This document shows positions 1-7,578 of a stretch of 14,052 nt of DNA, one piece after another. Source of the DNA: Methylorubrum extorquens (GTDB lineage: Bacteria; Pseudomonadota; Alphaproteobacteria; Rhizobiales; Beijerinckiaceae). The stretch spans positions 1 to 14,052 of the forward strand of contig JAEUAC010000069.1 in the NCBI GenBank assembly GCA_019695455.1, read 5' to 3'. Under the pieces are notes generated by a model, which made no database searches, was not told where the DNA came from, and saw nothing but the letters and a program-made list of their open reading frames with translations. Within the stretch, counting starts at the first letter, position 1. Each line of letters starts with the position of its first letter. The translations under genes and the position numbers were made by a program.

Positions 1-2
1 CG

Positions 3-62
3 AGCCGCCGGCGGCGCCGCGCACGCCGCGTCCGCCGACCGACGGCGGCTTCGACGCGCTGA
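3..62 (+). other. Possible 3' end of an upstream gene
   Basis: The frame starting at base 3 is open from the edge to a TGA at 60-62 that shares its last base with the ATG of the MaoC-like gene. It encodes an arginine-rich tail (SRRRRRARRVRRPTAASTR). This could be the true end of a coupled upstream gene, or simply a shadow of a longer MaoC frame, which is also open here and reads as a proline-rich linker. Twenty codons are too few to decide. Confidence 0.25.
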
Positions 63-574
63 TGCCGGCCTCCGACGGCCGTCCGCAGATGCTCCGCCCC
101 TTCGATGCGCTGGAGATCGGCCGGACCGACATCCTCGGCGAGCACGTCTTCGGGCGCGACGAGATCGTGCGCTTCGCCCGCGCCTTCGATCCGCAGCCCT
201 TCCACCTCGACGAGGCGGCGGCGGCGCGATCCCATTTCGGGCGGCTCGCCGCGTCGGGCTGGCAGACGGCCGCGACCTGGATGCGCCTGCTCGTCCGGGC
301 CCGCAACGCGGCGGCCGAGGAGGCGCGCGCCGAAAGCCTCGCGATCCCCCGCTTCGGCCCGTCGCCCGGCTTCACCGACCTGCGCTGGCTTCGGCCGGTC
401 CATGTGGGCGACGCGATCCGCTTCGCGACGACGCTCGCGTCGAAGCGGCCGAGCGGCACCCGCCCGGGCTGGGGGCTGACCTTCAGCCACAACACGGGCT
501 GGAACCAGCACGGCGAGAAGGTCTTCGAGTTCTCCGGCGGGGGCTTCGTCGCCCTCGACCCGGCGACCGCCTGA
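62..574 (+). CDS. MaoC-like (R)-enoyl-CoA hydratase family protein
   Basis: A hot-dog-fold MaoC-like protein, a family that usually hydrates or dehydrates acyl-CoA thioesters; the substrate cannot be told from sequence. The N-terminal part has the typical hydratase helix region with FARAFDPQPFHLDEAAA followed by HFGRLAASGWQTA. The second half carries LRWLRPVHVGD and ends in a FEFSGGGFVA strand. Length is 170 residues from ATG 62, or 160 from ATG 92, where the family's usual opening (MLRPFDALEIG) begins. ATG 62 is kept because it overlaps a TGA in another frame (TGATG at 60-64), as in coupled genes. Neither start has a clear ribosome binding site, and the frame stays open to the left edge, so the protein could be longer. 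The stop lies 5 bp from the convergent cyclase stop. The family is confident; the start is not. Confidence 0.85.
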   Translation: MPASDGRPQMLRPFDALEIGRTDILGEHVFGRDEIVRFARAFDPQPFHLDEAAAARSHFGRLAASGWQTAATWMRLLVRARNAAAEEARAESLAIPRFGPSPGFTDLRWLRPVHVGDAIRFATTLASKRPSGTRPGWGLTFSHNTGWNQHGEKVFEFSGGGFVALDPATA

Positions 575-579
575 CGCGA

Positions 580-1766
580 TCAGGCGAGCGCGAAGATCTC
601 GCGCGGCTCGGCCACGCCGGGCAGCGCCTGCCGGCCGAGGCTCCGCACCGGCGCCCCGCAGCATCGCGCGAAATCGGCCGACATGAGGAGCGGCAGCCCG
701 AACCTGTCGCACAGCCGCTCGATGCGCGAGCATTCGTTCACGGCGGGCCCGATCACCGTGAAGTCGAGCCGCGAGCCCGCGCCGATGTTGCCGTAGAAGA
801 CCTCGCCCCGGTGCAGCGCGATGTCGAGGTCGAGCGGCTCCTCCCCGGGAAGGCTCGCATTCACGGCCGCGTTGCGTCGCAGCGCCTCGTGCGCGGCGGC
901 GAGAGCGGCCCGGCAGGCCGTCGACGGGTCGCCGTGCTCGATCGCGAAGGTGGCGAGCAGGCCGTCGCCCAGGAACTTCAGCACCTCGCCGCCTTGCTCC
1001 TCCACGGGCTCGGCCATGGCGGCGAGATGGTGGCCCAGCCGCGCGACGAGCCCGGTGCCGGCCCGGTCGGCGAGCCGCGTGAAGCCGCGCAGGTCCGCGA
1101 AGACGATCGCGGCGGGCATGATGTGCCCTTCGCCCCGTCGGATCTCGCCGCTCAGGATGCGGGCGCCCGCGCGCCGCCCGATGTAGCGGCCGAGGATCTC
1201 GTCCACGAGGAAGGTGGTGGCGAAGCGCAGGGCGGACAGACCGAGGAGGGGCGCGAGACGGGCGAACCCGGCGATCTGGTCGGGAGCGAAGCCGGCGGGC
1301 GAATCGGAGGCGAACGAGATCGCGGCGCCGCGCATGATGCGGGTCACGTCCTGGTCGTAGGAGACGAGATGCGCGAGGTAGTCGGTCACGCCTTCGGCCG
1401 CGAGGCGGTCCAGGATGGCGAAGCCGGTGCGCCCGGACGCCTCGAGCGGGTACCAGCGGCGCGTCATGACGTCGTCGTCGAGCATCGCCTTGAAGGGGGA
1501 ATGCTGGAAGTCGTCGGGGCCGTCGTCGTGACGGATGCCCGTTCCGGCATAGCCCTCCAGCCGATCCCAGGTGGCGACGCCGGCCCGCAGCTCCGGCGAC
1601 ACCATCGGCATCGCGATGAAGATGCGGCGGAGCGGCAGGCCCGTCCGGCACAGCCGCTCGCCGACGCCCTCCAGGACCGATTGCAGCGTGCCGGCCGAGA
1701 GGCTCTGGTCGATGATCCAGTCGCCGAGTTCGGCGTCGAACCGGTGGGTCGACGGCGCGGCATCCG

Positions 1767-1770
<4 letters not shown>
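580..1770 (-). CDS. Class III adenylate cyclase with unassigned N-terminal domain
   Basis: Makes cAMP from ATP, by homology and active-site residues. Length is 396 residues. Residues about 1-190 form a mixed alpha/beta region of the kind found before cyclase domains in Rhizobiales and have no motif I can name. A short linker (EILGRYIGRRAGARIL) leads into the cyclase domain at about 218-396. Metal-binding Asp226 (VFADLRGF) and Asp269 (KFLGDG), adenine-selecting Lys265 and Asp336 (RLDFTVIG), and transition-state Asn345 and Arg349 (VNECSRI) are all present, so it should be active and ATP-specific. No transmembrane segment is apparent, so it is probably cytosolic. The GTG start at 1770-1768 overlaps the mtnA stop as GTGA, with GGGGA about 10 bases upstream, implying translational coupling. 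A longer reading of the frame would run inside mtnA and is rejected. Confidence 0.9.
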
Positions 1771-2858
<1,088 letters not shown>

Positions 2859-3010
2859 GCGGGAGGCGCCTTGCTGCGGGCGTGAGGGGCCTCGATAGCG
2901 CGCCCGCGCGGGAACGCGAAGGACCGATCCGATCGCGCCGCGGCGCCGGGCCGCGACGCTCCGAGGGCGGATCGTGCCGCGCTCCTCCCGCCGACCGGGA
3001 GCCGCGGCCC
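2859..3010. other. Gap between apt and mtnA with inverted repeats
   Basis: 152 bp with no convincing coding sequence. It holds a 6-bp hairpin just past the apt stop (CTCCCG 2985-2990, CGGGAG 2996-3001, loop CCGAC) without a T run, and a perfect 12-bp palindrome GCGCCGCGGCGC (2935-2946). The hairpin could slow or end apt transcription, and mtnA may have a promoter here, but no clear -35/-10 pair was found. Confidence 0.3.
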
Positions 3011-3553
3011 TCAGTGGCCCTCGAAGCTGATGAGCGAGCGCACCTCGACGCCGTCGGCGCGGAGCTTCTCGGCGCCGCCGAGTTCCGGCAGGTCGATGAC
3101 GAAGCAGGCGGCCACGATCTCGGCGCCGATCTGGCGCAGCAGCTTCACGGCGGCGGTCGCGGTGCCGCCGGTCGCGATCAGGTCGTCGACCAGCACGACG
3201 CGCTCGCCGCGCACGAGCGCGTCGGCGTGCATCTCGATTTCGTCCTCGCCGTATTCGAGCAGGTAGGAGACGCGCACGGTGGCGTGCGGGAGCTTGCCCT
3301 TCTTGCGGATCGGCACGAAGCCGGCCGAGAGCTGGTGCGCGACGGCGCCGCCCAGGATGAAGCCGCGCGCCTCGATGCCCGCCACCTTGTCGGCCCGGCC
3401 GCCCGCATAGGGGTGCACGAGCTCGTCGACCGCCCGCCGGAAGCCGCCGGCATCGCCGAGCAGCGTCGTGATGTCCCGGAACATGATGCCGGGCTTCGGA
3501 TAATCCGGGATCGTCCGGATGAGGTCGCGGAGGCTCTTCGAGGGGTCGGTCAT
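3011..3553 (-). CDS. apt: Adenine phosphoribosyltransferase
   Basis: Condenses adenine with PRPP to give AMP and pyrophosphate, in the cytosol. At 180 residues it is full length. The N-terminus has the APT pattern IPDYPKPGIMFRDITTLL (15-32), the flexible loop RKKGKLP lies at 83-89, and the PRPP-binding motif VVLVDDLIATGGT lies at 119-131 with the acidic pair Asp123-Asp124. ATG 3553 is the family start; the leader has no good Shine-Dalgarno sequence. It follows mtnP with a 70-bp gap on the same strand, which makes sense because MtnP releases adenine, the Apt substrate. The gap carries a 5-bp dyad (CGGAC 3601-3605, GTCCG 3616-3620) without a T run, so mtnP-apt read-through seems likely. Confidence 0.97.
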   Translation of the reverse strand: MTDPSKSLRDLIRTIPDYPKPGIMFRDITTLLGDAGGFRRAVDELVHPYAGGRADKVAGIEARGFILGGAVAHQLSAGFVPIRKKGKLPHATVRVSYLLEYGEDEIEMHADALVRGERVVLVDDLIATGGTATAAVKLLRQIGAEIVAACFVIDLPELGGAEKLRADGVEVRSLISFEGH

Positions 3554-3623
3554 CGGGTTGCCATGACAGAGGAGCGGGCCCGTTCCAAGCCCGGCGTGGT
3601 CGGACGGGGCGCGCGGTCCGGCG

Positions 3624-4496
3624 TCAGCGGCCGAGCACGCGGCCCGCGACGGCGTCGAGCTTGGCGAGCAGCGCCGGATCGCGCGACGCCGGAGCCGTTA
3701 TGATGGCATGGTCCAGCGCCCGGTCCGAGCCGGCCGGGCAGGGCTCGTGTTCGGCCGGGAAGTCGCGGGCGAGGCGGGCGACGAGCCGGGCCGCGGCACC
3801 CGCGTTCTGCTGGGCGACCGCGATGACGGAGGCGACGTCGACCGCGTCGTGGCTCGGATGCCAGCAGTCGAAATCCGTCACCATGGCGATGGTGGCGTAG
3901 GTGATCTCCGCCTCGCGGGCGAGCTTCGCTTCGGGCATGTTGGTCATGCCGATGACGTCGTAGCCGGCGGCCTTGTAGGTCAGGGACTCGGCGAGGCTCG
4001 AGAATTGCGGCCCCTCCATGCAGAGATAGGTGCCGCCCCGCGTGACCGGGATCGACTCGGCGGCGGCCGCCGCCGCGATCCGGTCCTGCAGCCGCGGCCC
4101 GACCGGGTGGGCGATCGAGACGTGCGCGACGCAGCCCGCGCCGAAGAAGGACGTCTCGCGCCGGACGGTCCTGTCGACGAACTGGTCCACGAGCACGAAG
4201 CGCCCCGGCGGCAGGTCCTCCCGGAACGAGCCGCACGCCGAGACGGAGACGAGGTCCGTCACGCCCGCGCGCTTCAGGACGTCGATGTTCGCCCGGTAGT
4301 TGATGTCGGAGGGGGCGAGCCGGTGGCCGCGGCCGTGGCGCGGCAGGAACACGACCGCCGTCTCGCCGACGCGGCCGAAGCGCAGGGCGTCGGACGGCTC
4401 GCCCCAGGGCGACGCGATCCGCTCCTCGCGGACGTCCTCCAGCCCGGGCAGGTCGTAGATGCCCGAGCCGCCGATGATCCCGAGGATGGCCTTCAT
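3624..4496 (-). CDS. mtnP: S-methyl-5'-thioadenosine phosphorylase
   Basis: Cleaves 5'-methylthioadenosine with phosphate into adenine and methylthioribose-1-phosphate; cytosolic, first step of MTA salvage. Length is 290 residues, as expected. Seen in order: GIIGGSGIYDLPG (6-18), phosphate-site PRHGRGHRLAPS (52-63, Arg53-His54), SACGSFREDLPPG (86-98), TYLCMEGPQFSS (156-167), MTNMPEA (184-190) and VTDFDCWH with Asp208 and Asp210. That last pair is the 6-aminopurine-recognising one that separates MTA phosphorylase from the inosine/guanosine type. The frame is open to 4595, but homology starts at ATG 4496, so the upstream part, which is translated palindromic repeat, is left out. An AGGA lies unusually close to the start. 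It sits after the petC terminator hairpin and is followed by apt. Its leader contains competing hairpins (separate entry). Confidence 0.96.
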   Translation of the reverse strand: MKAILGIIGGSGIYDLPGLEDVREERIASPWGEPSDALRFGRVGETAVVFLPRHGRGHRLAPSDINYRANIDVLKRAGVTDLVSVSACGSFREDLPPGRFVLVDQFVDRTVRRETSFFGAGCVAHVSIAHPVGPRLQDRIAAAAAAESIPVTRGGTYLCMEGPQFSSLAESLTYKAAGYDVIGMTNMPEAKLAREAEITYATIAMVTDFDCWHPSHDAVDVASVIAVAQQNAGAAARLVARLARDFPAEHEPCPAGSDRALDHAIITAPASRDPALLAKLDAVAGRVLGR

Positions 4497-4514
4497 GGTC
4501 CTGCACCCGTCATG

Positions 4515-4542
4515 CGCGAGGGCCCCCTCGCGACGTCGAGGG
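4515..4542 (-). promoter_or_regulatory. Competing hairpins in the mtnP leader
   Basis: Read on the minus strand, the leader holds CCCTCG (4542-4537), CGAGGG (4530-4525) and CCCTCG (4522-4517). The central copy can pair with either neighbour. The downstream hairpin extends to 8-bp arms (CGCGAGGG and CCCTCGCG, 4532-4515) around a 2-base spacer, so in RNA the innermost pair would open. The upstream one has 6-bp arms and a 6-base loop. The structure ends 18 bases before the mtnP ATG. The dyads are certain; a regulatory role is inference, and I do not recognise a known riboswitch class. Confidence 0.4.
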
Positions 4543-4555
4543 TCGCGCGGGGCCG

Positions 4556-4591
4556 AAAACGGGAATGGCCGGGGCGAGCCCGGCCATTCCC
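4556..4591 (-). terminator. Intrinsic terminator of the bc1 operon, formed by a palindromic repeat
   Basis: Arms GGGAATGGCCGGG (4561-4573) and CCCGGCCATTCCC (4579-4591) pair perfectly over 13 bp around the 5-base loop GCGAG. On the minus strand the stem is followed by G and then TTTT (AAAA at 4556-4559 on the plus strand), a Rho-independent terminator reading out of petC, whose stop is about 22 bases upstream. There is no T run on the plus-strand side. The core ATGGCCGGG/CCCGGCCAT matches a palindrome I recall as repeated many times in Rhizobiales genomes, where chance translation gives peptides such as GMAGLAPAIPVF. Confidence 0.8.
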
Positions 4592-4613
4592 TCATCCGTC
4601 GACGGGCGTGCCG

Positions 4614-5534
4614 TCAGTGCGTCGGGCCGAGCGGGGCGGTCCCCGGCAGGCCCTCGGCTTCGCCGCCGACCTTCGCCCAGACCTTCTTCTTCACGTAGTA
4701 CATGAGGTAGGCGAACACGGCCAGGAAGATGATGACCATGAAGCCGGTGCGCTTGCGCGCCTCGAGGTTCGGCTCCGCGGTCCACATCAGGAAGGCCGCG
4801 ATGTCGCGCGAATACTGCTCCACCGTCTCGGGCACCGGCGACTTCCCGTCCGGCCCCTTCGGGTACTCGACCTGGCCGTCGGTCGCGATCGGCTTCGGCA
4901 TCGCGATGATGTGGCCGGGAAAGTACTCGTTGTAGTGGCCGCCCGGCGGCACCGTGAACCCGGCCGGCGGGTCCTTGTAGCCGGTCAGGAGCGCGTGGAT
5001 GTAGTCCGCGCCGTGCTCCTGGTACTGGAAGAAGGGCAGGGCATCGACGATGAAGAGCGGGAAGCCGCGCTCGTAGGAACGGGCCTTCGCCATCAGCTGC
5101 AGGGACGGGGGCGCCTTGCCGCCGTTGGCGCTCGCCGCCTGGTTCTCGTTGGCGAAGGTCCAGGGGATGTTGTCGGCCGCGCGGGCGGGACGTTCGAACA
5201 TGTCGCCCGCGTCGTTCGGGCCGTCCTGGACCTTGTACTCGGCCGCGAGCGCGTTGATCTGCGCCTGCGAGAATTGCGGGCCGCCGGGCTGCGACAGCGT
5301 CCGGAACGGGATCTTGAGCTGGTGGCAGCTCTGGCAGACCTCGCGGTAGACCTTGAAGCCGCGCTGCAGCTGCGCGCGGTCGAACGTGCCGAACACGCCC
5401 GAGAAGCTCCACTTCTCGCGCGGCGGATGGGGCTGGCCCTCCGCCGCCGAGGCGGCGAGCGGCAGGGCGAGGCCCGCCGCCAGGGAGGCGGCGGCGAGAA
5501 GCGCGCGGGCGGTCGTCATGGACAGGAGGTTCAC
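4614..5534 (-). CDS. petC: Cytochrome c1 of the bc1 complex
   Basis: Membrane-anchored, periplasm-facing c-type cytochrome that takes electrons from the Rieske protein and passes them to soluble cytochrome c. Length is 306 residues from GTG 5534. A Sec signal peptide occupies about residues 1-31 (ALLAAASLAAGLALPLAASA). The haem site is CQSCH (67-71). The distal Met ligand is probably the Met of IIAMPKPI. One C-terminal membrane segment (TGFMVIIFLAVFAYLMYYV) ends in a basic stop-transfer run, KKKVW. An in-frame ATG at 5519 is an alternative start. GTG is preferred because AAGGG and GAAAG lie upstream of it and nothing purine-rich precedes the ATG. It starts 6 bp after petB. Cytochrome b and c1 are separate genes here, unlike the fused fbcH of Bradyrhizobium. 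Confidence 0.95.
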   Translation of the reverse strand: MNLLSMTTARALLAAASLAAGLALPLAASAAEGQPHPPREKWSFSGVFGTFDRAQLQRGFKVYREVCQSCHQLKIPFRTLSQPGGPQFSQAQINALAAEYKVQDGPNDAGDMFERPARAADNIPWTFANENQAASANGGKAPPSLQLMAKARSYERGFPLFIVDALPFFQYQEHGADYIHALLTGYKDPPAGFTVPPGGHYNEYFPGHIIAMPKPIATDGQVEYPKGPDGKSPVPETVEQYSRDIAAFLMWTAEPNLEARKRTGFMVIIFLAVFAYLMYYVKKKVWAKVGGEAEGLPGTAPLGPTH

Positions 5535-5540
5535 GCGCTT

Positions 5541-6821
5541 TCAGCCCTTGGTCGACGGGGCGGCCGCCGCGCCGGCCGGCATGCCGGCGCCGCCCTTCTT
5601 GCCGCGAAGCACCGTCTCGAGGATCGAGGAGGGCAGCGGCCGCGGGGTCTCGAACAGCCCGAGCACCGGCAGGATCACCAGGAAGTGCACGAAGTACCAG
5701 ATCGTGCAGACCCGCGAGGCGATCACGTAGCCGCCCTCCGGAGGCTTCGAGCCGAGCCAGCCGAGCAGGACGCAGACGATCACGAAGACCCAGAAGAACT
5801 GGCGGTAGAGGGGCCGGTAGTTCGCCGAGCGGACGCGGGACGTGTCGAGCCAGGGCAGGAAGGCCAGGATCACGACGGCCGCCCCCATGGCGATGACGCC
5901 GCCGAGCTTGTCCGGGACCGCGCGCAGGATCGCGTAGAACGGCAGGAAGTACCATTCGGGAACGATGTGGGCGGGGGTCACGGCCGGGTTCGCCGGGATG
6001 TAGTTGTCCGCGTGGCCGAGATAGTTCGGCACGTAGAAGATGAACCACGCGAAGAAGATCAGGAAGCAGATCGTCGCGAACACGTCCTTGATGGTCGCGT
6101 AGGGCGTGAACGGGACGGCGTCCTTGGCGGACTTGATCGGAACGCCCGTCGGGTTGTTCTGGCCCGTGACGTGCAGCGCCCAGACGTGCAGCACCACGAC
6201 GCCGGCGATCATGAACGGCAGGAGGTAGTGCAGGGCGAAGAAGCGGTTCAGCGTCGGGTTGCCGACCGAGTACCCGCCCCAGAGGAGCGACACGATCACG
6301 TCGCCGACGATCGGGATGGCCGAGAACAGGTTCGTGATGACCGTCGCGCCCCAGAAGGACATCTGGCCCCACGGCAGCACGTAGCCCATGAACGCCGTCG
6401 CCATCATCAGGAGGAAGATGATGACGCCCAGGATCCAGAGGACCTCGCGCGGCGCCTTGTACGACCCGTAGTAGAGGCCGCGGAACATGTGGATGTAGAC
6501 CGCGATGAAGAACATCGAGGCGCCGTTGGCGTGGAGGTAGCGCAGCAGCCACCCGTAGTTCACGTCGCGCATGATGTGCTCGACGGAATCGAAGGCCTTC
6601 GTGGCCTCCGGCACGTAGTGCATGGCGAGCCAGATGCCCGTCAGGATCTGGGCGCCCAGCATGAAGATCAGGATCGCGCCGAAGGTCCAGAAATAGGTCA
6701 GGTTCCGGGGAACCGGGAACGCGACGAACGAGGAATGGACGAGCCCGGCGATCGGCAGCCGGCTCTCGAACCATTTCGCGAACGCGCTCTTCGGCACGTA
6801 GGTGCTGGCATGGTCGCTCAT
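5541..6821 (-). CDS. petB: Cytochrome b of the bc1 complex
   Basis: Core membrane subunit that oxidises ubiquinol at the Qo site and reduces quinone at Qi through two b haems. At 426 residues it is complete. The four haem-ligand histidines fall at His97 (RYLHANGAS), His111 (YIHMFRG), His198 (ALHYLLPF) and His212 (VLHVWAL), the same numbers I recall for Rhodobacter capsulatus. The Qo-site PEWY motif is at 288-291, and eight strongly hydrophobic segments fit the family. The last 25 or so residues are a Gly/Ala-rich tail (GKKGGAGMPAGAAAAPSTKG) of no known role. The ATG start is 22 bp after petA, with a GGGGCG run upstream. The petA-petB-petC order is the standard fbc operon. Confidence 0.98.
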   Translation of the reverse strand: MSDHASTYVPKSAFAKWFESRLPIAGLVHSSFVAFPVPRNLTYFWTFGAILIFMLGAQILTGIWLAMHYVPEATKAFDSVEHIMRDVNYGWLLRYLHANGASMFFIAVYIHMFRGLYYGSYKAPREVLWILGVIIFLLMMATAFMGYVLPWGQMSFWGATVITNLFSAIPIVGDVIVSLLWGGYSVGNPTLNRFFALHYLLPFMIAGVVVLHVWALHVTGQNNPTGVPIKSAKDAVPFTPYATIKDVFATICFLIFFAWFIFYVPNYLGHADNYIPANPAVTPAHIVPEWYFLPFYAILRAVPDKLGGVIAMGAAVVILAFLPWLDTSRVRSANYRPLYRQFFWVFVIVCVLLGWLGSKPPEGGYVIASRVCTIWYFVHFLVILPVLGLFETPRPLPSSILETVLRGKKGGAGMPAGAAAAPSTKG

Positions 6822-6843
6822 GGCGTCGCCCCGCTTCTCGTTG

Positions 6844-7416
6844 TCAGGCGTTGGCGGCCGCGGGGGCCACCTTGGTTTCTTCCCCGATGCGGATCTTCGT
6901 GTCGGACACGAACGTATAGGGAGGAATCGGCAGGTTGGTCGGCGCGGGCCCCTGCCGGATGCGGCCCGACGTGTCGAAGATCGAGCCGTGGCACGGGCAG
7001 GCCCAGCCCTTGTAGGCGCCCTCGTTGGCGAGCGGCACGCAGCCCAGATGGGTGCAGTTGCCGTAGACGACGAGCCAGGGCGTGTGCCCGGCCTTCACGC
7101 GGGCCGAATCCGGCTGCGGGTCGGGCAGGGAGGCGATGTTCACGTCCTCGGCGGACTTGATCTCGCTCGAGGTGCGGTGGCGGACGAAGATGAGCTTGCC
7201 GCGCCAGAAGACCTTCACCAGCTGACCCTCGGCGATCGGGCCGAGATCGACCTCCACGGGCGCGCCGGCCGCGATCGTCTGCTGGTCGGGCGCCATGGCG
7301 GCCACGAAGGGCCACACGACGGCGCCCAGTCCGACGACGCCGGCGGCGCCGGTCGCGATCATCATGAAATCCCGCCGGGTGGTCTGGGGGGCGCCGGAAG
7401 CGACGGTGCTGGCCAA
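6844..7416 (-). CDS. petA: Rieske iron-sulfur subunit of the bc1 complex
   Basis: Carries the 2Fe-2S cluster that moves electrons from quinol to cytochrome c1. Starting at TTG 7416 it has 190 residues, normal for the family, with a GGAG 8 bases upstream of the TTG. A twin-arginine motif (TTRRDFMMIATG, Arg14-Arg15) leads into one membrane segment at about 20-41, so Tat export with an uncleaved anchor is expected. Cluster ligands are Cys121/His123 (CTHLGC) and Cys140/His143 (CPCHGS); Cys126 and Cys142 should form the disulfide. The same frame is open up to a GTG at 7554, which would add 46 residues ahead of the Tat motif with less GC at third positions. That extension is rejected. There is no ATG between the upstream stop and the Tat motif. 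Confidence 0.95.
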   Translation of the reverse strand: MASTVASGAPQTTRRDFMMIATGAAGVVGLGAVVWPFVAAMAPDQQTIAAGAPVEVDLGPIAEGQLVKVFWRGKLIFVRHRTSSEIKSAEDVNIASLPDPQPDSARVKAGHTPWLVVYGNCTHLGCVPLANEGAYKGWACPCHGSIFDTSGRIRQGPAPTNLPIPPYTFVSDTKIRIGEETKVAPAAANA

Positions 7417-7511
7417 GTCTTGGGCTCCGGGGAACTGCTCAGGTCTCGAAATCGCCTCGACGGCCGATCCGCGCGCGTGCGCCGCGGTTCGCGGGGGCGA
7501 TCCAGGCGGCT

Positions 7512-7530
7512 GTTTGGCATAGCTCCAAAC
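7512..7530. promoter_or_regulatory. Dyad in the leader region of the bc1 operon
   Basis: GTTTGG (7512-7517) and CCAAAC (7525-7530) form a perfect 6-bp inverted repeat around CATAGCT, in the 162-bp gap between the MATE gene and petA, about 96 bases upstream of the petA start. The surrounding stretch is clearly poorer in GC than the flanking genes, as expected of a promoter region. It could be an operator or a small hairpin. No convincing -35/-10 pair was found next to it, and the role is inferred. Confidence 0.3.
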
Positions 7531-7578
7531 CCCTGTCCACGCGCGAAAAGCCACGGAAGCCGCGCCTTTTCGCCATGT

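Noticed and set aside
2935..2946. Perfect 12-bp palindrome GCGCCGCGGCGC between apt and mtnA
   Set aside because: Made only of G and C in very GC-rich DNA, where such palindromes arise by chance; no spacing or repeat supports a role.
3550..3564. Four-codon mini-frame (MATR) whose TGA overlaps the apt ATG, like a regulatory upstream ORF
   Set aside because: No ribosome binding site before it, and short ATG...TGA overlaps are common by chance. Kept only as a curiosity.
4497..4595. Upstream extension of MtnP by 33 residues
   Set aside because: The extension is translation of the palindromic repeat and leader; homology and the canonical N-terminus begin at the ATG at 4496.
3708..7160. Very long plus-strand open frame opposite mtnP-petC-petB-petA
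   Set aside because: It is an antisense shadow typical of high-GC DNA: rich in R, D, H, V and E, with no domain, while the opposite strand holds four full-length conserved genes.
7439..7576. 45-codon frame (minus) with GGAG upstream, fitting neatly between the MATE stop and petA
   Set aside because: Codon third positions are only about 75% GC, against nearly all in neighbouring genes, and it uses AAA, AGG, CTA and ACA codons. It has no recognisable motif and overlaps the likely bc1 promoter region.
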